This document shows positions 34,934 to 43,244 of a stretch of DNA of 43,244 nt, in pieces. Position 1 is the first letter of the stretch, and each line of letters begins with the position of its first letter. Position numbers and translations under genes: made by a program. Location of the stretch: the NCBI RefSeq assembly GCF_001427285.1, contig NZ_LMFV01000016.1, forward strand, positions 1 to 43,244. The letters run 5' to 3'. The notes under the pieces were generated by a model. It was not told the origin of the DNA. It saw only the letters and a program-made list of their open reading frames with translations, and did no database searches. Origin of the DNA: Mesorhizobium sp. Root552 (GTDB taxonomy: Bacteria; Pseudomonadota; Alphaproteobacteria; Rhizobiales; Rhizobiaceae).

Positions 34934-35907
34934 GTCGCTTCCGCCTTCTTCAGGATGATGCGGCCTTGGCGACGCTCGCCACGCGCGTTGAGCACAACGG
35001 CTAGAATGATCGCCGAGCCGGAAATGGCCATTTGCCAGAACGGCGAGATGTTGATGACCGGCAGGGCGTTGGCGATGATCCCGAGGAAAAGTGCTCCGAG
35101 CACCGCCCCGCCGACAGAACCGATACCACCGGCAATCGAAATGCCTCCGATCACGCAGGCGGCGATGATGTTGAGCTCATAGCCGCTCGCCACCTCGACC
35201 GACGCGATGACGTATCGGGACACCCACAGATAGCCGCAGAGGCCGGCAATCATGCCGGAAATGCAGAAGGCAAGGAACTGCGTGCGGCCGACATCGATGC
35301 CCGTATAGACAGCCGCCGTCGGGTTCACGCCGGCGGCATGGACCGAACGCCCAAGCGGCGTGCGCGTCATCAGAACGAAGAACAGCGCTATGACGCCTAT
35401 GGCGATCCACGACAGCACCGGAACACCGAGGAATGCCGCGCGCTGGAAGCCGATGAAGGCCGGGCTCATCTTGTCGGCATTGACCCATGCGCCGCCCGAC
35501 AGGACGAATGTGGCGCCGCGATAGATCGTCAGTGTGCCGAGCGTGACGACAATCGAGGGAATATTGAGGCGCCACACCAGCAGGCCGTTGATGGCGCCAA
35601 GCACCAGCCCCACCGCGAGTGCGATCAAAATCAGGATCACGACCGGAATGCCGGGATGGGCCGCGTTCAACATCGCAACGACCATGCCGGTGAAGCACAG
35701 GTTCGATGCCATCGAAAGGTCGATGCCACGCGTCAGGATCACCACCATCTGGCCAAGCGCAAGGATCATCAGGATCGAGGTGTCATTGAAGACCTGGGCC
35801 AGATTTCCCGGCCGTGCAAATGCCGGAAACCGGGTGGAGATCAGGCCAACCACGACAGCGATTGCCAGCAGCAGCCAGGCCTCGCGATATCTGAGCAACA
35901 TCTTCAT
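34930..35907 (-). CDS. rhaP: Rhamnose ABC transporter permease RhaP
   Basis: A 325-residue CUT2-type permease, partner of RhaQ. Hallmarks are [51 protein letters not shown] and [26 protein letters not shown]. Its ATG overlaps the rhaT stop (ATGA). A second in-frame ATG at 35901 is possible. Confidence 0.92.
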   Translation of the reverse strand: MKMLLRYREAWLLLAIAVVVGLISTRFPAFARPGNLAQVFNDTSILMILALGQMVVILTRGIDLSMASNLCFTGMVVAMLNAAHPGIPVVILILIALAVGLVLGAINGLLVWRLNIPSIVVTLGTLTIYRGATFVLSGGAWVNADKMSPAFIGFQRAAFLGVPVLSWIAIGVIALFFVLMTRTPLGRSVHAAGVNPTAAVYTGIDVGRTQFLAFCISGMIAGLCGYLWVSRYVIASVEVASGYELNIIAACVIGGISIAGGIGSVGGAVLGALFLGIIANALPVINISPFWQMAISGSAIILAVVLNARGERRQGRIILKKAEAT

Positions 35908-37448
35908 GCGGCAATCCCCGCAGCGGCCCGCACCAATGTTTCGGCGTCGAGCGCCCCGTTGTCATAGACAGCAGCAATGCGTCCTTCGCGCATGACGACG
36001 ACACGGTCCGACATACCGAGAATCTCAGGCAATTCAGAAGAGACCATGATGACGGACAGGCCTTCGGCGACCAGTTCGGCCATGAAACCATGCACGGCGG
36101 CCTTCGAGCCGATATCGATGCCCTTGGTGGGTTCATCGAGAATGATGACCTTCGGTTGCGTGGCCAGCCATTTGGCGATGACCACCTTTTGCTGGTTGCC
36201 GCCGGAAAGCGTGCCGACCTCCTGGCTAAGCGACGATGCCCGCAAGTCCAGCCGTTCGGTATAGGTGCGCGCCAGAGCAAACTCTTCCGCGAGCCTAAGC
36301 AGGCCGGATTTGCTGGTTCGCTTCAATGAAGGAAGCGACACGTTCTGGAAGATCGGCAGGCCGATCACCACGCCTTGCTTGCCGCGCTCCTCTGGCACGT
36401 AGACGATGCCGGCCTCTATGGCGTCGGCAGCAGATGTCGGCGCGATCTGTTGGCCTTCCAGGGCAATCTTGCCGCCGCTGGTGCGGGTAATGCCGGCAAT
36501 CGCCTGCATCACCTCGCTGCGCCCCGCACCGACAAGCCCGTAAAAGCCGAGGATTTCGCCTTTGTGCAGCTTGAAGCCGATATCGTCGAACTCCGTCGGG
36601 TGCGACAGGCCATCGACCGTCAGTATGGGTTCTCCAACCGAAGCTGTTCGTTCCGGAAAGATGTGGTCGATCGAGCGGCCAACCATCAGCTTGACGATTT
36701 CGTTCTGACTGGTCTCACCGAGCAGGCCTTCGCCCACCATCTCGCCGTCGCGGAACACGGTGTAGCGGTCGGCGATGCGGAATAGCTCATCGAACTTGTG
36801 GCTGATGAACAGGATCGCCTTGCCCTGGCTCTTGAGGAATTCGATCAAAAGGAAAAGCTCCTCGATCTCCTTCATCGACAAGGCTGCCGTCGGCTCGTCC
36901 ATGATGACGATACTGGCATCGATCGACATGGCGCGCGCCACCGCAACGAGATGCTTGTTGGCAATGCCAAGATCCTTGAGGCGCGTATCGGGGTCGATAT
37001 GGCCGGCCTGCATGGTGGTCAGCACTTCACGCGCATTGGCGCGCATTGTCGACCAGTCGATCAGCCCCAGGCGCGTGCGCGGGGCATGGCCGAGGAAAAT
37101 GTTTTCCGCCACCGAAAGATCGTCGAAAAGAACCGTTTCCTGGTGAATCGCGGTGATGCCGTTGGCAAAGGCCGCATGGGCGCTTGCCAATGATACCGGC
37201 CCGCCGTCCACAGTGATTGCACCACTGTCCGGCTGGTAGATGCCGGTCATGATCTTCACCAGAGTGGACTTGCCGGCGCCGTTTTCGCCGATCAAGGCGG
37301 TCACTTCACCCGGGTAGAGCGACAGGGAAACATTGTGCAGCGCGCGCACGCCGGGAAAGCTCTTGCCGATGCCGGAAAGCGTCAGGCGCGGCGCAGCCCT
37401 TGAGGCTTGCGATCCTCCCGTTCCGTTGCGCTGGGCTGTCGTGTCCAT
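35904..37448 (-). CDS. rhaT: Rhamnose ABC transporter ATPase RhaT (two ATPase domains)
   Basis: A 514-residue CUT2-type ATPase with two tandem ABC domains, like RbsA. The first has Walker A GENGAGKST (about 54-62) and Walker B IVIMDEPTAALS; its signature region is the non-canonical LGIANKHLVAVARAM. The second has LSGGNQQKVVIAKWL and VIILDEPTKGID but a degenerate Walker A (GLVGAGRSEV), normal for this class. It drives RhaPQ-mediated import of L-rhamnose. This RhaT is unrelated to the E. coli proton symporter of the same name. It is 64 bases downstream of rhaS. Confidence 0.93.
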   Translation of the reverse strand: MDTTAQRNGTGGSQASRAAPRLTLSGIGKSFPGVRALHNVSLSLYPGEVTALIGENGAGKSTLVKIMTGIYQPDSGAITVDGGPVSLASAHAAFANGITAIHQETVLFDDLSVAENIFLGHAPRTRLGLIDWSTMRANAREVLTTMQAGHIDPDTRLKDLGIANKHLVAVARAMSIDASIVIMDEPTAALSMKEIEELFLLIEFLKSQGKAILFISHKFDELFRIADRYTVFRDGEMVGEGLLGETSQNEIVKLMVGRSIDHIFPERTASVGEPILTVDGLSHPTEFDDIGFKLHKGEILGFYGLVGAGRSEVMQAIAGITRTSGGKIALEGQQIAPTSAADAIEAGIVYVPEERGKQGVVIGLPIFQNVSLPSLKRTSKSGLLRLAEEFALARTYTERLDLRASSLSQEVGTLSGGNQQKVVIAKWLATQPKVIILDEPTKGIDIGSKAAVHGFMAELVAEGLSVIMVSSELPEILGMSDRVVVMREGRIAAVYDNGALDAETLVRAAAGIAA

Positions 37449-37512
37449 CTTCGTATCAAGCCCTGGTGGTTGGGGTGTGGAGGCGACGGACAGGCCGCCG
37501 CCTCCTTCTCGA

Positions 37513-38508
37513 TCAATAGATCTTCGAGAACTCTTCGATGTTCGACTTGTCGAACTGGAACGGAGGAGCCATAGCAGCCGAATTGGTGTCGTCGAGCGTC
37601 ACCTTGCCAACGCGACCGATGGACAGCGTCGCACCCGGCTTTGCCTCTTCCTTCTTCACGGCGAGATCATGCGCGAGGTAGATCGCCGAGTAGCCGAGAT
37701 CGATCGGGTTCCACAGCGCAACCGCCTGGCTGGCACCGTTGTCGATGAATTTCTTGAACTCCGAAGGCAGCGCAAGTCCGGTTACGTTGACTTTGCCGAT
37801 CAGGCCTTCGTCGGTCACCACCTGGGCGGCGGCGACCACGCCGACGGTGGTCGGCGCGATGATTGCCTTCAGGTTCGGATAGGACTTCAACAGGCCCTTG
37901 GCTTCATCGGTGCTCTTGGCCGAGTCGTCATCGCCATAGACGGTTGCGACCAGATTGATCTTTGGGAATTTCTCCGGCAGCACCTTCTTTGCGGCATCGA
38001 TCCAGGCGTTCTGGTTGGTTGCCGTCGAAGCAGCGGACAGGATGGCGACGTCGCCACCTTCAGGCAAATAGTCGGCAGCGAGCTTGATGATGGTCTCGCC
38101 GATCAGGTTGGTGTCGGACGGGTTGAGGTGAAGCTGGCGGCCTTCCGGAGCAACACCGGAATCCCAGGAGATAACGGTGATACCGCGCTCCATCGCCTTC
38201 TTCAGCGCAGGGACAAGTGCGTCAGCGTCATTGGCCGAGATGGCAATTGCATTGACCTTCTGGGCGATCAGCGAGTTGACCATTTCGATCTGGGCCTCGG
38301 CGGTCGCCTTGGTCGGGCCGGTATAGATCAAGTCGACATCGCCCAGTTCCTTGGCCGCTTCCTCGGCGCCCTTGTTGGCGGCGTCGAAGAAACCGTTGCC
38401 CAGCGACTTCACCACCAGTGCAATCTTGACGTTGTCTGCGTAGGCCGCGTTGACGACCATGGCGGCCGAAAACGCTGCTGTCACCAGCAGTTTTTTCCAG
38501 ATGCTCAT
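37513..38508 (-). CDS. rhaS: Rhamnose ABC transporter binding protein RhaS
   Basis: A 331-residue periplasmic sugar-binding protein (type I fold, ribose class) with a signal peptide of about 24 residues ending at NAAYA. The mature part includes VKIALVVKSLGNGFFDAANKGAEEAAKEL, INSLIAQKVNAIAISAND-like and GITVISWDSGV segments typical of rhamnose/AI-2-type binding proteins. It delivers L-rhamnose to RhaPQT. Not to be confused with the E. coli activator RhaS. Confidence 0.93.
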   Translation of the reverse strand: MSIWKKLLVTAAFSAAMVVNAAYADNVKIALVVKSLGNGFFDAANKGAEEAAKELGDVDLIYTGPTKATAEAQIEMVNSLIAQKVNAIAISANDADALVPALKKAMERGITVISWDSGVAPEGRQLHLNPSDTNLIGETIIKLAADYLPEGGDVAILSAASTATNQNAWIDAAKKVLPEKFPKINLVATVYGDDDSAKSTDEAKGLLKSYPNLKAIIAPTTVGVVAAAQVVTDEGLIGKVNVTGLALPSEFKKFIDNGASQAVALWNPIDLGYSAIYLAHDLAVKKEEAKPGATLSIGRVGKVTLDDTNSAAMAPPFQFDKSNIEEFSKIY

Positions 38509-38562
38509 CGAAATACCTCCCTTGAGCGTTACATTCCCATCAGCACCGCGGCGTGAAAAAGA

Positions 38563-39372
38563 TCAGGCCTGCAGCGAAGATTCTTCCCGTGCGGCCGCGC
38601 CCTTGCTGGCAACCACCAGCGTCACACCCGCGCTTTCCAGCATGGCCGCTTCACGATCCTCGATACCGTCATCCGTGATCACGGTTGCGATGCGCGACAG
38701 GCCGCACAAAATCAGGCTTGAGCGCTGGCGGAACTTCGACGAATCCACCAGCACGACCAGCTCATCTGCCTGGTCGATCAGCTTCTGCTCCGCTTGGATC
38801 AAAAGGGGATCGCCCTCCATCAAGCCGAGCGGGCCGAGGCCCTGCGCACCCATGAACATGCGCCGCGCGTAGAAATTGCGCGTCACGTCGTTTTCAAACG
38901 GCGACAGGATGATGTTCTGCTCGCGATAGATGGTCCCGCCCGACAGCATCACCGTATTCTTGGAATGCTTGAGCAGATGCTCGGCAATCGGAAAGGAATT
39001 GGTGAAGATCGGCATGCGCCGATTGATCAGGAAGTGCACCATCTGGAAGGTGGTGGTGCCGCCATTGATGATAATCGGCTCGCCATCTTTGCAAAGCTCG
39101 ACCGCTTCGCGAGCGATCGCGCGCTTCTGCGCAGCGTTGATGGTTTCATTGACGGAGAACGTACGACCCGCCAAACCAACGAATGCCGGAGGGGAGATAG
39201 CTTCTGCACCTCCACGCACGCGCCTTAGCCGCTTCTGAACATGCAGCGCGGCGATATCGCGCCGGATCGTCGCCTCGGACGCATCGGTCAGATCGACCAG
39301 TTCCTGTACCGTCACGACGGGTTTTTCCTGGACGGCGGACAGAATGATCCTGTGGCGTTCTTTCTCGTGCAT
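38563..39372 (-). CDS. rhaR: DeoR-family regulator of rhamnose genes
   Basis: A 269-residue DeoR-family regulator. The N-terminal helix-turn-helix is VTVQELVDLTDASEATIRRDIAALHVQKRLRRVRGGA; the C-terminal sugar-phosphate-sensing domain contains IINGGTTTFQMVHFL, FTNSFPIAEHL, VMLSGGTIY and VLVDSSKFRQRS. It probably represses both the leftward rhaRSTPQUK and rightward rhaDI units until rhamnose or a phosphorylated intermediate is present. The ATG at 39372 is chosen over an upstream start because GGGAGGA lies just before it. It is divergent from rhaD across 188 bases containing DeoR-like repeats. Confidence 0.92.
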   Translation of the reverse strand: MHEKERHRIILSAVQEKPVVTVQELVDLTDASEATIRRDIAALHVQKRLRRVRGGAEAISPPAFVGLAGRTFSVNETINAAQKRAIAREAVELCKDGEPIIINGGTTTFQMVHFLINRRMPIFTNSFPIAEHLLKHSKNTVMLSGGTIYREQNIILSPFENDVTRNFYARRMFMGAQGLGPLGLMEGDPLLIQAEQKLIDQADELVVLVDSSKFRQRSSLILCGLSRIATVITDDGIEDREAAMLESAGVTLVVASKGAAAREESSLQA

Positions 39373-39415
39373 GGTTCCTCCCTGCCCTCTCATCTACGCA
39401 TGCACCTCGCTCAGT

Positions 39416-39486
39416 GTCAATCATTTTCAATCAAATAATTTCATTGTGCAGCGCAATATGATCGTATTTGATTGTTTTTGATTGAC
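39416..39486. promoter_or_regulatory. Two facing arrays of TTGATTG repeats: probable RhaR operators
   Basis: Two 21-bp arms (39416-39436 and 39466-39486) are inverted copies, matching at 17 of 21 positions; the four mismatches are the central AAAA/TTTT tract. Each arm holds two direct copies of a TTGATTG/TGATTGA unit about 11 bases apart, one helical turn. Repeated TTTGATT-like units are typical of DeoR-family operators. The site lies between divergent rhaR and rhaD and could control both. Confidence 0.7.
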
Positions 39487-39560
39487 GCGGGCGGACAATC
39501 GTGGAAATTTGCAGTGTATGTTGTGCGGCAATCCGCGCGCTCCTTGGGAGGATTTGAATC

Positions 39561-41663
39561 ATGCTCGACAAGCGCACCGGCTCGCGCCTCGCGAATTTGT
39601 GGGATGATGCCAAGGCTGCCGCGATGTCAGAGGCGGAACGGCTCGTCTATCGCTCCAACATCCTTGGCTCAGACAAGCGCGTCACCAACTACGGCGGCGG
39701 CAACACCTCTTCGAAGATTGTGCAAGCGGACCCGCTGACCGGCGAACAGGTCGAGGTGCTGTGGGTCAAGGGCTCAGGCGGCGACAGCGCCTCCATCAAG
39801 CTCGACGGCTTTGCCACCCTCTACATGGAAAAGCTGAGGGCGCTGAAAGGCCTCTATCGTGGGATCGAGCACGAAGACGAGATGGTCGGCTATCTGCCGC
39901 ACTGCACCTTCAATCTGAACCCTCGCGCTGCGTCCATCGACACGCCGCTTCACGCCTATGTGCCCCATGCCTATGTCGATCACATGCACCCGGACGCAAT
40001 CATCGCAATTGCGGCATCGAAGGACTCCAAGACGTTGACCAAGGAGATTTTCGGCGACGATATTGGCTGGCTGCCGTGGAAGAAGCCCGGCTTCGAACTC
40101 GGTCTATGGCTGGAAAAATTCTGCCTCGAAAACCCTGCGGCGAAGGGCGTGGTCCTTGAGAGTCACGGCTTGTTTACATGGGCCGACACGCCGAAGGCCT
40201 GCTACGAAACGACCATTACGGTGATCAATCAGGCAATCGACTGGTTCGAACGCAAGACTGAGGGCAAGCCGGCATTCGGCGGCGCGGTTGTGAAGTCCTT
40301 GGACCAGGCTCAACGCCGGGCCGTCGCGGCCAAGTTAATGCCGGCCATCCGCGGCCTCATATCCGAGAAGTCCCACAAGGTTGGGCATTTTGACGATTCC
40401 GACACGGTACTCGAGTTCGTAAATTCGAGGAATCTGCGCGACCTGGCGGCGCTCGGCACCTCGTGCCCGGACCACTTCCTGCGCACCAAGATCAGGCCAC
40501 TGGTGATCGAATTCGATCCGGCTACCGGAGACACGGATACCATTTTGGCCCGCCTTCCCGACGACATCGCCGCATATCGCGCCGGATACCAAGCCTACTA
40601 TGCGCGCTGCAAACATGCCGACTCTCCGGCCATGCGCGATCCCAATGCCGTGGTCTTTCTGGTGCCCGGCGTCGGCATGTTCACCTTCGCCGGCGACAAG
40701 GCGACGGCCCGCATTTCCGGCGAATTCTACGTCAACGCCATCAACGTCATGCGCGGCGCGTCGAGCGTCTCCACCTATGTCGGCCTGCCCGAGCGGGAAG
40801 CCTTCAATATCGAATACTGGCTCCTGGAAGAAGCCAAGCTCCAGCGTATGCCAAAGCCCAAGGCGCTTGCCGGCCAGATCGCGCTCGTCACCGGTGGCGC
40901 CGGCGGCATCGGGCGCGCGACCGCGGCGCGCCTTTTGCGCGAAGGTGCCTGCGTGGTGCTAGCCGATATTGACGAGGCCGCGCTCGCCAAGGCCCACGAT
41001 GAGCTTACCGCCGCGCACGGCAAGGATTTCGTGCGCCCCGTGCGCATCGATGTCACCGCCGAACAACAGGTGGCAGACGGCTTTGCCGATACAGCCGTTG
41101 AATTTGGCGGCATCGATATCCTGGTGTCGAATGCCGGTCTTGCCTCATCGGCACCGGTTGAAGAGACAACGCTCGCCCTGTGGAACAGAAACATGGACAT
41201 CCTGGCGACCGGCTACTTCCTCGTCAGCCGTGAAGCCTTCAAACTGTTCCGCGTCCAGAAAATCGGCGGCAACGTCGTCTTCGTAGCCTCGAAAAACGGG
41301 CTTGCGGCGTCGCCCAATGCCTCGGCCTACTGCACGGCCAAGGCCGCTGAAATTCACCTTGCCCGCTGTCTCGCCCTTGAAGGGGCGGAGGCACAGATCC
41401 GGGTCAACGTCGTCAATCCCGACGCCGTGTTGCGCGGCTCCAAGATATGGACCGGCGAATGGAAGGAACAGCGGGCGGCAGCCTACAAGATGTCCACGGA
41501 CGACCTTGAAGAACATTATCGTTCGCGCTCGATGCTGAAGCGTTCGGTCTTTCCCGAGGACATCGCCGAGGCCGTCTACTTTTTCGCCTCCGACATGTCG
41601 GCAAAATCGACCGGCAATATCGTCAATGTCGATGCAGGCAACGCCCAGAGCTTCACGCGGTAG
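39561..41663 (+). CDS. rhaD: Bifunctional rhamnulose-1-phosphate aldolase / short-chain dehydrogenase
   Basis: A 700-residue fusion. Residues 1 to about 430 are a class II (zinc) aldolase: NYGGGNTSSK near 43-52, the metal histidines in DHMHPDA (141, 143) and SHG (202). Residues about 435-700 are an SDR with TGGAGGIG (444-451), SNAG and YCTAK. The aldolase splits L-rhamnulose 1-phosphate to dihydroxyacetone phosphate and L-lactaldehyde; the dehydrogenase is thought to oxidise the lactaldehyde to lactate. The ATG has GGGAGGA upstream. It heads the rhaDI unit, and rhaI follows 21 bases later. Confidence 0.94.
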   Translation: MLDKRTGSRLANLWDDAKAAAMSEAERLVYRSNILGSDKRVTNYGGGNTSSKIVQADPLTGEQVEVLWVKGSGGDSASIKLDGFATLYMEKLRALKGLYRGIEHEDEMVGYLPHCTFNLNPRAASIDTPLHAYVPHAYVDHMHPDAIIAIAASKDSKTLTKEIFGDDIGWLPWKKPGFELGLWLEKFCLENPAAKGVVLESHGLFTWADTPKACYETTITVINQAIDWFERKTEGKPAFGGAVVKSLDQAQRRAVAAKLMPAIRGLISEKSHKVGHFDDSDTVLEFVNSRNLRDLAALGTSCPDHFLRTKIRPLVIEFDPATGDTDTILARLPDDIAAYRAGYQAYYARCKHADSPAMRDPNAVVFLVPGVGMFTFAGDKATARISGEFYVNAINVMRGASSVSTYVGLPEREAFNIEYWLLEEAKLQRMPKPKALAGQIALVTGGAGGIGRATAARLLREGACVVLADIDEAALAKAHDELTAAHGKDFVRPVRIDVTAEQQVADGFADTAVEFGGIDILVSNAGLASSAPVEETTLALWNRNMDILATGYFLVSREAFKLFRVQKIGGNVVFVASKNGLAASPNASAYCTAKAAEIHLARCLALEGAEAQIRVNVVNPDAVLRGSKIWTGEWKEQRAAAYKMSTDDLEEHYRSRSMLKRSVFPEDIAEAVYFFASDMSAKSTGNIVNVDAGNAQSFTR

Positions 41664-41684
41664 AACGGCGAAGCGGGAGGAAGC

Positions 41685-42980
41685 ATGATGAGCGAGCAGA
41701 TCATCCCGGCCGCGGTCGTAGAGAAAGCCAACAACGCCCGTGAAGCTGACCTCAAGCGTGACTACGAAGCGCTCGGCGAGCAATTGGCGAGGCGTGGCAT
41801 CGCGATAGACACCATTCGCGACAAGGTTGCCTCGTTCCACATCGCCGTCCCATCCTGGGGCGTCGGTACGGGTGGCACGCGTTTCGCGCGCTTTCCCGGT
41901 GCGGGTGAACCGCGCGATATTTTCGACAAGATCGAGGATTGCGCCGTCATCCAGCAACTTACGCGCGCCACACCGAAGGTGTCGCTACATATTCCTTGGG
42001 ACAAGGCTGATCCCAAGCGGCTGAAGCAGGCCGCCTCCCGCTTCGGGCTTGGCTTCGACGCTATGAACTCCAACACTTTTTCCGACGCTGCCGACCAGAA
42101 GCTTTCCTACAAGTTCGGCTCTCTCAGCCATGCCGACAGGGCAGTGCGGGAACAGGCGGTTGAGCACAATCTGGAATGCATCGAGATCGGCCGCGACATC
42201 GGCTCCAGGGCCCTTACGGTGTGGATCGGTGACGGCTCGAACTTCCCCGGCCAGGTCAATTTCGCACGCGCCTTCGAGCGCTATCTCGACGCCATGCGTT
42301 CGATCTATGCCGGGCTGCCCGACGACTGGAAGCTGTTCACCGAACACAAGATGTATGAGCCGGCTTTCTACTCCACGGTCGTCCAGGACTGGGGCACCAA
42401 CTACATCATCGCCCGTGAACTGGGCGAGAAGGCCTTCTGCCTCGTCGATCTCGGCCATCACGCGCCCAACGTCAACATCGAGATGATCGTGTCGCGCCTG
42501 ATCCAGTTCGGCAAGCTCGGCGGCTTCCATTTCAACGATTCCAAATATGGCGACGACGACCTCGACGCCGGCTCGATCGACCCCTACCGGCTGTTCCTGG
42601 TCTTCAACGAACTCGTGGACGCCGAAATCAGCGGCGCCGGGGGCTTCGACCCGGCCCACATGCTCGACCAGAGCCACAACGTCACCGATCCTATCGAAAG
42701 CCTCATGCTGTCGGCGGTCGAAGTGCAACGCGCCTACACCCAGGCCCTGCTGGTTGACCGCACGGCTCTCGAAGGTTTCCAGGATGCCAACGATGCCCTG
42801 ATGGCCACGCAGACGCTGAAGGCCGCCTACCGCACAGATGTCGAACCTATCCTTGCCATGGCGCGTCTGAATGGCGGCGGGGCGATCGACCCGGTCGCCG
42901 CCTACCGCGCCGCCGGCTATCGCGCCAAGGTGGCAAGCGAACGCCCTGCAGTCACGGGTGGCGGCGGCGGGATTGTGTGA
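41685..42980 (+). CDS. rhaI: L-rhamnose isomerase, rhizobial type
   Basis: A 431-residue TIM-barrel isomerase of the Pseudomonas stutzeri-like rhamnose isomerase group rather than E. coli RhaA. Metal-binding candidates are in LFTEHKMYEPAF (Glu), VDLGHHAPN (Asp/His) and GGFHFNDSKYGDDD (His, Asp). It converts L-rhamnose to L-rhamnulose. The start has GGGAGGA upstream; a second ATG at 41688 is possible. The C-terminal TGGGGGIV tail is glycine-rich. No terminator was recognised after the gene. Confidence 0.93.
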   Translation: MMSEQIIPAAVVEKANNAREADLKRDYEALGEQLARRGIAIDTIRDKVASFHIAVPSWGVGTGGTRFARFPGAGEPRDIFDKIEDCAVIQQLTRATPKVSLHIPWDKADPKRLKQAASRFGLGFDAMNSNTFSDAADQKLSYKFGSLSHADRAVREQAVEHNLECIEIGRDIGSRALTVWIGDGSNFPGQVNFARAFERYLDAMRSIYAGLPDDWKLFTEHKMYEPAFYSTVVQDWGTNYIIARELGEKAFCLVDLGHHAPNVNIEMIVSRLIQFGKLGGFHFNDSKYGDDDLDAGSIDPYRLFLVFNELVDAEISGAGGFDPAHMLDQSHNVTDPIESLMLSAVEVQRAYTQALLVDRTALEGFQDANDALMATQTLKAAYRTDVEPILAMARLNGGGAIDPVAAYRAAGYRAKVASERPAVTGGGGGIV

Positions 42981-43178
42981 TCTTTTCGCAGGAAATTTTG
43001 ACCGTCAGGCTCGGGCTGGTCAGTCAATCTGCGGCCGTGAGCCGACGGCAATTGTCCATGCGCTTCGCAACGAAATGCCAACACCCTGTAGGACCCTGAT
43101 ACCCGGGGACAATCGGTTGCGGAGCGGCTAAATTAATTCCGCTTGCGCAGACCGGAGAAAGTATCGCGGACGGCTGGC

Positions 43179-43244
43179 CTAAAGCGGCAAACCCGCCTTG
43201 ATATAGCCGTCGAGGAAATGCTGCAGGTCCTCATCGCGCGTAAA
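43179..43244 (-). CDS. C-terminal end of an unidentified protein (partial)
   Basis: On the minus strand the frame is open from the window edge to a TAG at 43179-43181, giving 21 residues (DEDLQHFLDGYIKAGLPL at the end) with normal codon use for this genome. It converges on rhaI with about 198 bases between. Too little is present to name the protein. Confidence 0.5.
   Translation of the reverse strand, partial: FTRDEDLQHFLDGYIKAGLPL

Noticed and set aside
37333..38556. Open frame of 407 codons on the plus strand opposite rhaS
   Set aside because: Antisense shadow of rhaS and the 5' end of rhaT.
1..43244. CRISPR arrays, tRNA or rRNA genes, insertion sequences, prophage
   Set aside because: No regularly spaced repeats, transposase or integrase proteins, or tRNA-like cloverleaf sequences were recognised by eye; a tRNAscan or ISfinder search would be decisive.

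Overview
The window is a GC-rich alphaproteobacterial chromosome segment, most likely from a Mesorhizobium/Aminobacter-like member of the Rhizobiales. The evidence is a Rhizobiales-type porin tail, an L-rhamnose locus in the exact rhizobial order rhaRSTPQUK / rhaDI, a gshB-yifB pair, a partial De Ley-Doudoroff galactose operon, and dense ATGA/TGATG-coupled operons with several TTG starts. Family names come from reading the proteins; no database search was possible.

Layout. 1-387: end of a porin with a strong UUCG-loop terminator, then about 775 bp without a convincing gene, including an AT-rich stretch with a tandem 12-bp repeat. 1164-5932 (+): a compact four-gene set of glutamine-dependent amidotransferase (AsnB-like), acyl carrier protein, AMP-forming acyl ligase and NadE-like ATP-pyrophosphatase, which looks like a small biosynthetic cluster. 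5960-7803 (-): a convergent pair, a GNAT-like protein and an N-terminally short HemK/PrmC-like methyltransferase. 7908-9464 (-): a fusion of a two-module VOC (glyoxalase/dioxygenase-fold) protein with an alpha/beta hydrolase. 9679-10509 (+): a DUF2189-type membrane protein. 10512-15722 (-): a complete dipeptide/oligopeptide ABC importer, preceded by an ATP-grasp enzyme (15878-16948). 17055-20276 (-): SDR, dgoK, dgoA and an SMP-30 lactonase for galactose/galactonate-type sugar acid use, under a palindromic operator. 20408-21757 (-): a GGDEF-EAL protein. 21974-24625 (+): glutathione synthetase and a YifB/ComM AAA ATPase.

24739-31335 (-) is a seven-gene operon: a NitT/TauT-type ABC importer (binding protein, permease, ATPase, second permease), then an FAH-fold hydrolase, an acyl-CoA ligase and a ketopantoate-reductase-like enzyme. 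A divergent FCD-type GntR regulator (31503-32207, +) sits beside it, and matching ATTGGT/ACCAAT operator-like repeats lie in front of both transcription units. This reads as uptake plus catabolism of an unidentified organic acid.

32242-39372 (-) and 39561-42980 (+) form the rhamnose regulon. RhaSTPQ imports L-rhamnose, RhaU interconverts its anomers, RhaI isomerises it, RhaK phosphorylates rhamnulose, and RhaD combines a rhamnulose-1-phosphate aldolase with a dehydrogenase. The DeoR-type RhaR probably acts at two facing arrays of TTGATTG-like repeats between rhaR and rhaD. The last 66 bases hold the C-terminus of an unidentified minus-strand gene.

The most novel-looking piece is the amidotransferase/ACP/ligase/NadE-like cluster at 1164-5932, whose product cannot be named from sequence alone. 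No tRNA, rRNA, CRISPR array, insertion sequence or prophage was recognised.
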